Source: Bacteroidales bacterium UBA2287 (lineage in GTDB: Bacteria; Bacteroidota; Bacteroidia; Bacteroidales; Tenuifilaceae). Taken from it: a DNA stretch of 64,000 bases. The DNA is taken from positions 87,692-151,691 of the forward strand of contig DDWL01000021.1 in NCBI GenBank assembly GCA_002345675.1. The letters run 5' to 3'. The notes under the pieces were generated by a model, which worked only from the letters and a program-made list of their open reading frames with translations, was not told the DNA's origin and did not search any database. Both the position numbers and the translations under genes were made by a program. Shown one piece after another: positions 51,489-61,399 of the stretch; the stretch's first letter is position 1; each line of letters starts with the position of its first letter.

Positions 51489-52844
51489 TTATACCGCACC
51501 TTGAGCAATCATTGAGTCGGCAACTTTAACAAATCCTCCAATGTTCGCTCCATCAACATAGTTAATGAAACCATCCTCTTTAGTACCGTACTTACGGCAG
51601 GTTTCGTGAATGTTCTTCATAATATTTTGTAAACGAGCATCAACCTCTTCGCGGGTCCACGATAGGCGCATTGAGTTTTGAGTCATCTCCAATCCCGAAG
51701 TGGAAACACCACCAGCATTTGCTGCTTTTCCAGGACCAAATAGTATTTTAGCATTTAGGTAAACCTCAACAGCTTGTGGAGTTGATGGCATATTGGCACC
51801 TTCCGATACGCAAATGCAACCGTTTTTCACCAAAGTTTTAGCCTCTTCGCCATTAATTTCGTTTTGAGTTGCGCTTGGAAGAGCTACGTCGCACTTAATG
51901 CCCCAAGGACGCTCGCCTGGGAAATAGTCGCAGCCATACTTTTCGGCATACTCTTTAATACGTCCACGTTTTTCGTTTTTGAGCCACATTGCCCATTTTA
52001 ACTTTTCGTTGTCGATACCCTTTGGGTCGTAAATAAAGCCTTCCGAATCGGAAAGAGTTACACATTTACCACCAAGTTCATTCACTTTTTCTACTGTGTA
52101 CTGAGCCACATTTCCAGAGCCCGAAACGGTAACAACTTTCCCCTTAAAGCTTTCGCCACGGGTTTTAAGCATTTCCTGAGCAAAGTAAACGTTACCATAA
52201 CCAGTAGCTTCGGGACGTATTAATGAACCACCCCAAAGAATACCCTTTCCTGTAAGTACACCTGTAAATTCGTTACGAATACGTTTGTACTGACCAAACA
52301 TAAAGCCAATTTCGCGTCCACCAACTCCTATATCGCCTGCAGGAACGTCGGTATCGGCTCCTACGTGTTTACAAAGCTCGGTCATAAAACTTTGGCAAAA
52401 ACGCATTACTTCCTTATCGCTTTTTCCTTTAGGATCGAAATCGGAACCACCCTTACCACCACCCATAGGAAGTGTTGTAAGACTATTTTTGAAAACCTGT
52501 TCGAAAGCTAAAAACTTAAGAACGCCCAAATTTACTGTAGGGTGAAAGCGTAAACCACCTTTGTATGGACCAATAGCGCTGTTCATTTGGATACGGAAGC
52601 CACGATTTACGCGAATTTCTCCCTTATCGTCAATCCATGGAACACGGAAAATAATAACCCGTTCGGGTTCGCAAATACGCTCTAGAATATGCTCGCTATC
52701 GTAAATAGGATGCTCAGCAATGTAAGGAATAATACTCTCAACAACTTCCTTAACAGCTTGGTGAAACTCAGGTTCAGCAGGGTTTTTGGCAACAACGTAT
52801 GCCATAAACTTATTCAACTTTTCCTCGTGTGCAGTGTTTTTCAT
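51489..52844 (-). CDS. gdhA: NADP(H)-type glutamate dehydrogenase
   Basis: 451 residues, full length for the hexameric bacterial enzyme, which interconverts glutamate and 2-oxoglutarate plus ammonium. Catalytic Lys region PMGGGKGGSDFDPKGKSD (~120-137), KHVGADTDVPAGDIGVGGREIG (~160-181), nucleotide-binding VSGSGNVAQYTVEK and the C-terminal GPGKAANAGGVSTSGLEM. Glu-type family I (about 450 residues) is usually NADP-dependent. Monocistronic, with its own terminator. Confidence 0.94.
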   Translation of the reverse strand: MKNTAHEEKLNKFMAYVVAKNPAEPEFHQAVKEVVESIIPYIAEHPIYDSEHILERICEPERVIIFRVPWIDDKGEIRVNRGFRIQMNSAIGPYKGGLRFHPTVNLGVLKFLAFEQVFKNSLTTLPMGGGKGGSDFDPKGKSDKEVMRFCQSFMTELCKHVGADTDVPAGDIGVGGREIGFMFGQYKRIRNEFTGVLTGKGILWGGSLIRPEATGYGNVYFAQEMLKTRGESFKGKVVTVSGSGNVAQYTVEKVNELGGKCVTLSDSEGFIYDPKGIDNEKLKWAMWLKNEKRGRIKEYAEKYGCDYFPGERPWGIKCDVALPSATQNEINGEEAKTLVKNGCICVSEGANMPSTPQAVEVYLNAKILFGPGKAANAGGVSTSGLEMTQNSMRLSWTREEVDARLQNIMKNIHETCRKYGTKEDGFINYVDGANIGGFVKVADSMIAQGAV

Positions 52845-53014
52845 AGTAACAAATTTTATTAGGGTTAATAATGCTTTTAAAACAACACTACAAGATATCC
52901 TAAAAAAAACGACACAAGCAATAGTTACACCTCAATTTCAGACCATTACGGACATCGGCAGTACGAATAATACGTAATCGATCTAAGTGATTCACTTAAT
53001 TTCATTTTTAAGAG

Positions 53015-53044
53015 TTGGTTCGCATTCAAAATGAATTTATCTTG
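53015..53044 (+). promoter_or_regulatory. Possible promoter of the PPDK_N-domain gene pair
   Basis: TTGG (53015-53018), 19 bp, then TATCTTG (53038-53044), close to TTTG-N19-TAnnTTTG with one T fewer; start codon 53 bp later. Confidence 0.3.
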
Positions 53045-53096
53045 TAGAGATTCCGTTTTTCTGCACTCTTTTTTATAAATCAATCAATTCTGCAAA

Positions 53097-56000
53097 ATGG
53101 CACAGAATAACCAAAGTACCCCCGAAGATTTTTACAAACTTCTGGCACAAAATAAGGAGAGGTTAAAGGAGTTAGCAGCAATAAATAGAACAACTTCTAT
53201 TATTAAAGAAGGGCGAACCATTGAGGGAACACTTAGGCAAATATGTTTAATTATCCCCGATGCGTGGCAGTTTCCTCAGTTTACTGTTGCTCGTATAAAG
53301 TTTGGAAAATTGGAGTTTACATCGGCAGGCTTTGCGGAAACTACTTGGGTTATGCAGCAAGTTTTCGAAACCATCGATAAGGAACAGGGGACCATCGAAA
53401 TTTTTTACACAAAACAATTTCCCGAAGAATACCAAGGTCCGTTTTTAAAAGAAGAGTTCGACCTAATCGAAAACATTTCGAACCTTATAGTTGGCTACCT
53501 TAACTATATGAAGGGCAAGGATTTTGTAAAAGATGTTATTTCGCCTAAAAAAACAATTGAAGCTGAAGGGCAACATACAAGCAAAAAACTACTTCAAAAG
53601 TTTATAAATCAGCACAACTCCGACCGCGACATTTACCACGACCTTATGCCTTTTAAGGTTAAGGAAATTTTACTTGTAGCAACCCTATACGATGCCTATA
53701 ACCTTGAGAAAGAGGATAGAGTAACCGATAATATTTTGGGCGAATACTCAAAACTTTCGCTTACCAGTGTTCCTCGAATAACTGGGGTTTCGACCCTCGA
53801 TGAGGCAATGCAAAAACTGGAGGAAAAGCACTTTAACCTAATTATAATAATGGTAGGTGCCGACACGGTTACGCCGCTCGAAATGAGCAAAAAAATTAAA
53901 GGAGAATACAACTATATTCCGCTTTACCTGTTGGTGAACAACTCCAAAATGCTAACGGAACTCGAGAAAAATCCTTATGCAATAGCGAGTATCGATAGGA
54001 TTTTTGAGTGGAATGGAGATCCCAAAATCTTCTTTTCAATGATTAAACTCCTTGAGGATAAAGTTAACCTCGACAACGATACACGAATTGGGCTTTCGAG
54101 GGTTATTCTGCTTATCGAAGACTCGCCAAAGTACTACTCGCGATACCTCCCAGTGCTTTACAGTAGTGTTATGGAGCAAACCAAGCGAATAATTGAAGAT
54201 GTTAGTACCGACGACCTTTACAAAGTGCTGCGCATAAGAATTCGACCTAAAGTTGTACTAACAGGAACCTACGAGGAAGCGGTAGAAATTTTTACACGCT
54301 ATAAGGATTATATGCTTTGCGTAATATCCGATGTTAAATTTTACCATAAAGGAATTCTCGACGAAAATGCAGGAATTGATTTGGTAGCACAAATTCGAAA
54401 AACATTGCCCAACCTGCCAGTTATTATGCAGTCGTACGAACAAAGTAACGAGGAAAGGGTTAAAATACTAAACCGAAAACTATCGAGTTCCGACTCCCAT
54501 TTAATGCAAGACCTGCTCAACATTGCCTTTATTAACAAGAATTCCGACAGCCTAATGCAAGACATTAAAAGTTTTATTAGCAACTACTTAGGCTTTGGCG
54601 ATTTTGTTTTTAAGGATGCCATTGGGCAGCCCATTGTAACTGCTACCACAATGGAAGAATTTGAAAGGTGCCTTCGTGAAATTCCGGGCGAAAGCATACT
54701 GTACCACGCCGAAAAAAATCACTTTTCGATGTGGCTAACGGCACGTGGCGAAATAAATGTAGCTCGTATTATTCACCCCTCGAGCATAAACGATTTTACA
54801 GGTCCCGAAGAAATTAGAGATTACCTTTTAAATACCTTAAAAAAGTACCGACAAGAAAAACGCAGAGGTAAAATTGTAAGTTTCGATACTGCATGGGAAG
54901 TCGATTCGAGCAATATTGTTGCACTTGCCGATGGTTCGATGGGGGGCAAAGGACGCGGATTATCGTTTATAAACACGCTGCTATACACCTTCGAAATTTC
55001 GCAGTACGTTTCAAATATTAACTTGTACTCTCCACGCACCTCAATAATTGGCATTAACGAGTACGAATGCTTTATGCAGCGTAACAACCTGTACGAAAAG
55101 GTTTTTGCCGCATCGAGCTATCACGAAATTAAGCAACTTTTTCTTGCTGCCGATCTATCGGATCAACTCGAAAGTCGCCTCGAACGGTTGCTGCAAATTT
55201 ACTACCGCCCACTGGCGGTAAGGTCGTCGGGACTTTTAGAGGATTCGCTAATGCAGCCGTTTGCCGGAATTTTCGAAACGTACATTGTTCCCAATAACCA
55301 CCACGACCCAAAGGTTAGGCTAAAGCAAACTATGGATGCCATTAAGCTGGTTTTTGCTTCGGTTTTCTCCGACACAGCAAGGGGTTACATTCGTGCTGTT
55401 AACTTTAAAATTGAAGATGAAAAAATGGCAGTTATTATACAGGAGGTTGTTGGCGAACGTTATGGCGATTACTACTACCCTCACATAAGCGGCGTGGCTC
55501 AATCGTTTAACTACTACCCATTTGCACATATAAAGCCCGAAGATGGTTTTGCCACAATGGCTCTCGGACTTGGAAAGTATGTTGTTGAGGGCGAAAAGGC
55601 GTACAGGTTTTGCCCACGCTACCCCACTCTTCAGAATTATACGCCCACCGATTTAATTAAAAATTCGCAAACCGAATTCTTTGCTGTTGATTTAAGTAAA
55701 AAGGATATTAATCTTTTAGACGACGGCGACACTGCTGGTTTAGTGCGCCTTAACCTATACGAAGCCGAGCAACATGGAACACTTAAGCATTGCGCTTCGG
55801 TGTATAATCCTGAGAATAACACAATAACACCAGGTATTGCTCAACCCGGCCCTCGAGTTGTAAACTTTGCCAATATTTTAAAGTACAACTACATTCCGCT
55901 GGCTCAAACCATTCAAGTAGTTTTAGAGGTAGTACAAGAAGCACTGGGAACACCCTGCGAAATTGAATTTGCTGTCGATTTAAACCGTGATGCCAACTAC

Positions 56001-56597
56001 CGCGCATCGTTCTTTCTGCTTCAAATTAAGCCAATGATTGGCAACACCGAGGAGTTTAAAATTTTCCCCGAATCAATCGACCTTTCAAAAGCAATTCTCC
56101 TCTCATACCACGGAATGGGAAATGGACAGGTTGAAGGTATTAGCGACGTTATTTACATTCGAAGGGAGAGATTTGACAAAATGAAAACCATGGAAATGGC
56201 TAATGAGGTTGACAATCTTAATCAAATTATGATTCAAAAAGGTCGAAAGTATCTCCTAATTGGTCCTGGTCGTTGGGGAACTCGCGACCGCTGGATTGGA
56301 ATACCTGTTACTTGGCCCCAAATATCGAATGCTAAAATAATTGTTGAAACCAGCTTCGAAGATTTTCCACTCGATGCCTCTTCGGGCTCACACTTTTTTC
56401 ATAATGTAATAAGCATGAACGTTGGCTACTGCTCGGTTCAGGATGGCGATATAAAATCGTTTATTTCGTGGGAAGCACTCGATCAGCTTGCAGCTGAAAA
56501 CGAAACCGAATTTTTCCGCCACGTTCGATTTTCGTCACCGTTAACCTCGAAAATGGACGGGAAGCAACAAATTGTTTTGGTAACAACCGAAAAGTAA
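53097..56597 (+). CDS. GAF / receiver / PEP-synthase ATP-binding-domain protein (paralogue A)
   Basis: 1166 residues, no signal peptide. N-terminal GAF-like sensor ~15-140 (SIIKEGRTIEGTLRQICLIIPDAWQ, split here by eye); a pseudo-receiver ~187-330 lacking the Asp and Lys; a receiver ~334-510 that keeps the acidic pair (LLIEDS), the Asp (VISDVKF, ~409) and Lys (INKNSD, ~480), with an insertion after the first strand. A linker (~520-600) leads to a PPDK_N domain ~612-985: GGKGRGLSFI, LAVRSSGLLEDSLMQPFAGI, MAVIIQEVVGERYG, FLLQIKPMI. A conserved C-terminal module holds LIGPGRWGTRDRW (~1054). The swivelling His domain and PEP-binding barrel of real PEP synthase/PPDK are absent. Cotranscribed with paralogue B, 29 bp away. 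Function unknown. Confidence 0.82.
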   Translation: MAQNNQSTPEDFYKLLAQNKERLKELAAINRTTSIIKEGRTIEGTLRQICLIIPDAWQFPQFTVARIKFGKLEFTSAGFAETTWVMQQVFETIDKEQGTIEIFYTKQFPEEYQGPFLKEEFDLIENISNLIVGYLNYMKGKDFVKDVISPKKTIEAEGQHTSKKLLQKFINQHNSDRDIYHDLMPFKVKEILLVATLYDAYNLEKEDRVTDNILGEYSKLSLTSVPRITGVSTLDEAMQKLEEKHFNLIIIMVGADTVTPLEMSKKIKGEYNYIPLYLLVNNSKMLTELEKNPYAIASIDRIFEWNGDPKIFFSMIKLLEDKVNLDNDTRIGLSRVILLIEDSPKYYSRYLPVLYSSVMEQTKRIIEDVSTDDLYKVLRIRIRPKVVLTGTYEEAVEIFTRYKDYMLCVISDVKFYHKGILDENAGIDLVAQIRKTLPNLPVIMQSYEQSNEERVKILNRKLSSSDSHLMQDLLNIAFINKNSDSLMQDIKSFISNYLGFGDFVFKDAIGQPIVTATTMEEFERCLREIPGESILYHAEKNHFSMWLTARGEINVARIIHPSSINDFTGPEEIRDYLLNTLKKYRQEKRRGKIVSFDTAWEVDSSNIVALADGSMGGKGRGLSFINTLLYTFEISQYVSNINLYSPRTSIIGINEYECFMQRNNLYEKVFAASSYHEIKQLFLAADLSDQLESRLERLLQIYYRPLAVRSSGLLEDSLMQPFAGIFETYIVPNNHHDPKVRLKQTMDAIKLVFASVFSDTARGYIRAVNFKIEDEKMAVIIQEVVGERYGDYYYPHISGVAQSFNYYPFAHIKPEDGFATMALGLGKYVVEGEKAYRFCPRYPTLQNYTPTDLIKNSQTEFFAVDLSKKDINLLDDGDTAGLVRLNLYEAEQHGTLKHCASVYNPENNTITPGIAQPGPRVVNFANILKYNYIPLAQTIQVVLEVVQEALGTPCEIEFAVDLNRDANYRASFFLLQIKPMIGNTEEFKIFPESIDLSKAILLSYHGMGNGQVEGISDVIYIRRERFDKMKTMEMANEVDNLNQIMIQKGRKYLLIGPGRWGTRDRWIGIPVTWPQISNAKIIVETSFEDFPLDASSGSHFFHNVISMNVGYCSVQDGDIKSFISWEALDQLAAENETEFFRHVRFSSPLTSKMDGKQQIVLVTTEK

Positions 56598-56626
56598 TAT
56601 CTTCGTAGCCCAGCAATACATGACGA

Positions 56627-59614
56627 ATGATTACCAGAGACGCAGATATAAATAGGGGTAAATACTACTTTGCCGAAACAGCTTTCGACCTGCTAATGAA
56701 GCGTCGAATTCTTAATGTTCTGCTCATTTGCAGCAAGTACGACGCGTTTATGCTCGAGGAAGACGGCCGTATTGACGAGCAAATTTTTATGGAGTACGTT
56801 TCGCTTAATCTACGTTACCCCCCCAAATTTATTCATGTAACCTCGGCCGACGAGGCAATTTCGGTGCTTTCGAACCAGTCCATCGATTTAGTTATTACCA
56901 TGCTCAATATCGAAGGAATGGACACCTTCAATTTGGCTAAAAAAATAAAGGGATTACACCCAAGCAAACCAATTGTTGTTTTAACTCACTTTTCGCGAGA
57001 AGTTTCGGTAAAGTTAAGCCGCGAAGATTTAAGCGCCATCGACTACGTTTTTGCCTGGTTGGGCAACGCCCAAATAATGCTTGCCATAATAAAGCTAATT
57101 GAAGATTCGATGAATGCCGATCACGACGTAAATCGTGTTGGGGTTCAGGTAATTCTGTTAGTCGAAGACTCCGTTCGATTCTACTCGGCCTACTTACCTT
57201 TAATATATCGAATAATTTTTACCCAAAGCAAGCAGTTTACCACCGAGGGGCTTAACGAGCACCAAATGATGCTCCGCATGCGTGGTCGCCCTAAAATTCT
57301 TCTTGCCCGAAACTTGGAGCAGGCCGAAGCCCTGTACCAAAAGTACAAGCATAATATGCTTGGGGTTATTACCGACATGACCTACCCGCACAACGGCAAA
57401 ATGCTTCAACGAGCTGGGGTTAAAATGGTCGAAATGGTTAAGGCCGACGACCCTTACATGCCAATTCTAATTCAATCGTCGGATGTTAACAACCAGCTAC
57501 TTGCAAAAAACCTTAAGGTTGGTTTTTTACACAAGTACTCCAAAACACTCTCCATTGAGCTCGAAAACTTTATAAATAAGTACTTTGCCTTTGGCGACTT
57601 TGTATTTACCGATCCCGACAGCGGGCGAGAAATATTTAGAGCAACCGATCTGAAAGAACTTCAGGAAACAATTTTTCAGGTTCCCGACAACTCGCTCGAG
57701 TACCATATTCGTCGAAACCATATTTCGAAATGGCTTACTGCTCGAGCTCTTTTCCCTGTTGCCGACATTTTTAAGTATATAGAAGCCGACGATTTTAGCA
57801 ATATCGATGAGGTTAGGCGATTCATTTTCGACACCATCGATCGCTACCGCGAAAGTAAGGGACGGGGAATTATTGCCAAGTTTTCGCGCGAGAGCTACGA
57901 CGAGTACCAAATTTTTTCGCGCATTGGCGATGGCTCTTTAGGTGGAAAAGGCCGTGGCTTAGCCTTTATCGACTCGGTTGTAAAGCGCAACTACCTTATG
58001 CACCGATTCGAGAATGTTGTAATTTCCATTCCACGAACCGTTGTGCTTTGCACCGATGTGTTTGAAGAGTTTATGGATAGTAACAACCTTTATCAAATTG
58101 GCCTTTCGGATACAAGCAACGATGAAATTCTTCGACATTTTTTAAATGCATCGTTGCCAACCCGAATTCATAAGGATTTGTACGCATTTATAGCCGTGGC
58201 AAACCATCCCATTGCCGTTCGCTCGTCGAGTTTACTTGAAGATTCACATTTTCAGCCGTTTGCAGGAATCTATTCGACCTACATGATTCCAAATGTTAAG
58301 AGTAATGCGTGCCAAATGCTCGAATTGCTTAGTCAGGCTATTAAATGCGTTTACGCATCGGTTTACACAAAGGAGAGTAAAACCTACATGCTCGCCACCA
58401 ATAATGCCATCGACGAGGAACGAATGGCTATAGTTTTACAAGAAGTTGTTGGAAGTGCTTACGGAAATAAATTCTATCCAAGTTTTTCAGGAGTTGCCAG
58501 ATCGCTAAACTTTTACACTGTCGAACCCGAAATTCCGTCGGATGGAATTGCCAGCGTTGCGCTTGGGCTAGGAAAGCACGTTGTTGAAGGAAAACCATCA
58601 CTTCGCTTTTCGCCAAAGTACCCTAAAAAACTTTTTCAGCTCTCGTCAACAGAAATTGCACTAAAAGAAACCCAAAAAACTTTTTACGCACTCGACTTAC
58701 GCCCGTCAAGTTTTGTTCCTTCGACCGACGAAGGAATAAACCTTTTTGAACTCGATGTAAAAGAAGCTTACGAAGATGGCACATTGGATTACATAACCTC
58801 AACATACGATTTCGAAAGCCATCAGGTACGCGAAGGTTACAACGGCAATGGAACGCCAATTGTATCGTTTTCGGGAATTTTAAAACATAAGCAGTTTCCG
58901 TTACCCGAAATTTTAGCTTCCATTCTCGAAATGGGGCAAAAAGAGATGAATAATCCTGTTGAAATTGAATTTGCTGTAAACCTAAATACCCCAAAGGGGT
59001 ATCCGAAGTTCTTTAGTTTACTACAAATACGACCAATTGTTCAAAACAGAGATGTGGTTAATACAAATTTCGACACAATTCCAAAAAGCGACTGCTTGCT
59101 TACATCGGAATCGGCTCTTGGAAATGGGATTATTAATGAGCTTCACGACTTGGTGTATATAAAACAAAACACTTTCGATTCGGCTAAAACCTGCGAAATA
59201 GCCATTGAACTCGAGGCAATAAACACACCCTTTTCGAAAAGTGGCAAGCACTACGTGCTAATTGGTCCTGGTCGTTGGGGTTCGAGCGACCGTTGGCTTG
59301 GAATACCCGTAAAATGGCCCCAAATTTCGGGGGCAAAAGTTATAATCGAATCGGGTTTGCAAAACTACAATGTCGACCCAAGCCAGGGTACGCATTTCTT
59401 TCAGAATTTAACCTCGCTAAAAGTTGCTTACCTAACCATAAACCCGCACATTGACCAGGGGTTCCTCGATACAGAATACCTCGATTCGCTTCCAGCGGTT
59501 TACGAATCGGAAATGGTTCGCCACGTTCAGTTCGAAAAGCCAATAAAAGTTATTATTCACGGACAAAAGCGAAAAGGGGTAATTCTGAAACCTGGGGTTA
59601 AAGAGGAAGAATAA
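56627..59614 (+). CDS. Receiver / PEP-synthase ATP-binding-domain protein (paralogue B)
   Basis: 995 residues. Same plan as paralogue A but without the GAF-like domain: pseudo-receiver ~30-165 (NVLLICSKYDAFMLEEDG), receiver ~173-335 (LLVEDS, ITDMTYPHNG, LHKYSK), linker, PPDK_N ~437-815 (GDGSLGGKGRGLAFI, IAVRSSSLLEDSHFQPFAGI, FSLLQIRPIV) and C-terminal module with LIGPGRWGSSDRWLGIPV (~878). The two proteins align throughout, so they are tandem duplicates that have diverged. No catalytic His domain and no PEP barrel. Probably cytosolic; function unknown. Confidence 0.82.
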   Translation: MITRDADINRGKYYFAETAFDLLMKRRILNVLLICSKYDAFMLEEDGRIDEQIFMEYVSLNLRYPPKFIHVTSADEAISVLSNQSIDLVITMLNIEGMDTFNLAKKIKGLHPSKPIVVLTHFSREVSVKLSREDLSAIDYVFAWLGNAQIMLAIIKLIEDSMNADHDVNRVGVQVILLVEDSVRFYSAYLPLIYRIIFTQSKQFTTEGLNEHQMMLRMRGRPKILLARNLEQAEALYQKYKHNMLGVITDMTYPHNGKMLQRAGVKMVEMVKADDPYMPILIQSSDVNNQLLAKNLKVGFLHKYSKTLSIELENFINKYFAFGDFVFTDPDSGREIFRATDLKELQETIFQVPDNSLEYHIRRNHISKWLTARALFPVADIFKYIEADDFSNIDEVRRFIFDTIDRYRESKGRGIIAKFSRESYDEYQIFSRIGDGSLGGKGRGLAFIDSVVKRNYLMHRFENVVISIPRTVVLCTDVFEEFMDSNNLYQIGLSDTSNDEILRHFLNASLPTRIHKDLYAFIAVANHPIAVRSSSLLEDSHFQPFAGIYSTYMIPNVKSNACQMLELLSQAIKCVYASVYTKESKTYMLATNNAIDEERMAIVLQEVVGSAYGNKFYPSFSGVARSLNFYTVEPEIPSDGIASVALGLGKHVVEGKPSLRFSPKYPKKLFQLSSTEIALKETQKTFYALDLRPSSFVPSTDEGINLFELDVKEAYEDGTLDYITSTYDFESHQVREGYNGNGTPIVSFSGILKHKQFPLPEILASILEMGQKEMNNPVEIEFAVNLNTPKGYPKFFSLLQIRPIVQNRDVVNTNFDTIPKSDCLLTSESALGNGIINELHDLVYIKQNTFDSAKTCEIAIELEAINTPFSKSGKHYVLIGPGRWGSSDRWLGIPVKWPQISGAKVIIESGLQNYNVDPSQGTHFFQNLTSLKVAYLTINPHIDQGFLDTEYLDSLPAVYESEMVRHVQFEKPIKVIIHGQKRKGVILKPGVKEEE

Positions 59615-59696
59615 TTATCGAGAACGAATTACTTACCAGAGTTGGCGGTCATTGTAACGTGACGCAGTAAACAGCAACTTCAAGATAAAATTATCA

Positions 59697-59704
59697 TAAC
59701 TTTG
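59697..59704 (+). promoter_or_regulatory. Probable -7 element of the Fic gene
   Basis: TAACTTTG, 26 bp before ATG 59730, matches TAnnTTTG; no convincing -33. Confidence 0.4.
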
Positions 59705-59729
59705 GATAGAAAATTACAGAGTAACAACT

Positions 59730-60611
59730 ATGAGTAATACAAAAGTATCCATACGTTTTTTTGACGACCGAGAAGTGCGAGCCGTTTGGGACGAGCAAAA
59801 CGCTAAGTGGTGGTTTAGTGTTTTGGATATTGTAGCATTGCTTACCAGCCAAGATGACTACACCAAAACTCGCAACTATTGGAAATATCTTAAAGCCAAA
59901 TTAAAAAAAGAAAACAGCGAGTTGGTTAGTGGCACTACCCAACTGAAACTTTTAGCAAGTGACGGCAAACGATATTTAACCGATATGTTGGATTACGCCG
60001 GCATTATTGCTTTAGGCAAAGAATTTCCAGGCAAAAGGGCAAACCGTTTTATTGATTGGTTTACATTCAGCGATGAAAGTATAGACGGAAAAAGTAAAAC
60101 AAAGGCCTATGCCTTGTTTGAAAGTTCTTTTATCAATAGCATAGAAGTTGGTACAACCAAAGGTTTGCAACAAATACATGCTTATTTGTTTGGCGGATTG
60201 TACGATTTTGCAGGACAAATTAGACAAAAAAATATTTCGAAAGGTGGTTTTCAATTTGCCGCATCACGTTTTTTATACGACACATTAAAGCAAATAGAAG
60301 CAATGCCCGAAACTACATTTAACGAAATTGTAAACAAATATGTAGAAATGAACATTGCACACCCTTTTATGGAAGGTAATGGCAGAAGCGCCAGAATATG
60401 GTTGGATTTGATACTAAAAAAACGCCTCAAAAAATGCGTAGATTGGAGTAAAATAAGCAAGCAAGATTACATGAACGCAATGAAACTTAGTACAACTAAT
60501 GGAAGTGTTCTAAAAACGCTTTTGGAAAAAGCGCTCACCACCAAAATAAACGACCGCGAAATGTTTATGAAAGGGATTGACTACTCATATTACTACGAAG
60601 AAAATGAGTAA
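59730..60611 (+). CDS. Fic-domain protein with Bro-N-like N-terminus
   Basis: 293 residues. N-terminal ~1-115 resembles the Bro-N/phage-antirepressor fold (VSIRFFDDREVRAVWDEQ, WWFSVLDIVALLTSQDDY, RNYWKYLKAKLKKE, KRYLTDMLDYAGI). The C-terminal Fic domain has the complete motif HPFMEGNGRSARIW at ~211-224, with the catalytic His and nucleotide-binding loop, preceded by the flap region LYDFAGQIRQKNISKGGFQFA. Such proteins transfer AMP or a related group to a target; the Bro-N part may bind DNA. No (S/T)xxxE(G/N) inhibitory helix was identified with confidence. Accessory gene, not clearly in an operon. Confidence 0.85.
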   Translation: MSNTKVSIRFFDDREVRAVWDEQNAKWWFSVLDIVALLTSQDDYTKTRNYWKYLKAKLKKENSELVSGTTQLKLLASDGKRYLTDMLDYAGIIALGKEFPGKRANRFIDWFTFSDESIDGKSKTKAYALFESSFINSIEVGTTKGLQQIHAYLFGGLYDFAGQIRQKNISKGGFQFAASRFLYDTLKQIEAMPETTFNEIVNKYVEMNIAHPFMEGNGRSARIWLDLILKKRLKKCVDWSKISKQDYMNAMKLSTTNGSVLKTLLEKALTTKINDREMFMKGIDYSYYYEENE

Positions 60612-60674
60612 AGACAAAACGACAAAAAGGTGAGGCTTGACTCAACGAAAAATTAAAACCGAACCAACAACAGG

Positions 60675-61277
60675 TTACCAAGTTCGTACATTTCTTTTTT
60701 TCGATAAACTCTTAAGAACCTCTTTGCCTCTGGCAGCAATTGCTGGTCCCCCAATATTCATTTGGCTTTCAATTACATGAGGCAACTCTTCGGCAATCCA
60801 TTTTTGTCGATATGAAAGAAGATAAAGAATTTCCATACAGTGAACCTTTACGGCAGGTTTCGAGTTGCAATCGACAAGCCAAAGAAAACACGACTCCTCA
60901 AGGGGTTCAAGGTTCATACGCCAAAACTCGCGTTCCATGGTTCGCGAAGTTTCCCGTTTAATAATTCGCTTAATACCAATGGCAGTAAGTTTTAGTAAAT
61001 GCCGTTGAACACTTGCGTTGGTTGTGAGTGAAAGTTGCGCTACAATATCGGGAAGGTAGTAATCGAGGGCTTCGGGAATTGCCACGAGCATATTTTCTAA
61101 AACCCAAGCTGCATGAAAAGCAGTTGCACCTTTTGACTCAACAGCAATTGCTAAAACCTCGTTTGGATAAACTTCGCATTCAAGCAAAGCATCGGCAATT
61201 GCAACCACATCCTTTTTGGTCATTGCAAAATCGAGCCTTTGAATAAGGGCGCTTCTATTTATTGCAGGTTTATACAT
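60675..61277 (-). CDS. HEAT-repeat-like hypothetical protein
   Basis: 200 residues, no signal peptide, nearly all helical. Repeated paired helices (VVAIADALLECEVYPNEVLAIAVE, AWVLENMLVAIPEALDYYLPDI, LLKLTAIGIKRIIK, PAVKVHCMEILYLLS) suggest HEAT/ARM-type repeats, i.e. a protein-interaction scaffold. No family recognised. A -7 match TATATTTG lies at 61321-61328 on the minus strand. Divergent from the phosphate transporter. Confidence 0.65.
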   Translation of the reverse strand: MYKPAINRSALIQRLDFAMTKKDVVAIADALLECEVYPNEVLAIAVESKGATAFHAAWVLENMLVAIPEALDYYLPDIVAQLSLTTNASVQRHLLKLTAIGIKRIIKRETSRTMEREFWRMNLEPLEESCFLWLVDCNSKPAVKVHCMEILYLLSYRQKWIAEELPHVIESQMNIGGPAIAARGKEVLKSLSKKRNVRTW

Positions 61278-61399
61278 TAAATTTTTGTAACGGCGGTTTA
61301 CTTAAAAAGCGTTTCTATATCAAATATAGGTTTTAAATCGCAAATTATCATTAGTAAAATGTATCCATTTCGTAAAATCGTATTGTATTTCTTTAAAAT

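Noticed and set aside
53097..59614. Calling the two large proteins PEP synthase or pyruvate phosphate dikinase
   Set aside because: The ATP-binding domain is there, but the catalytic His domain and the PEP/pyruvate barrel are missing in both.
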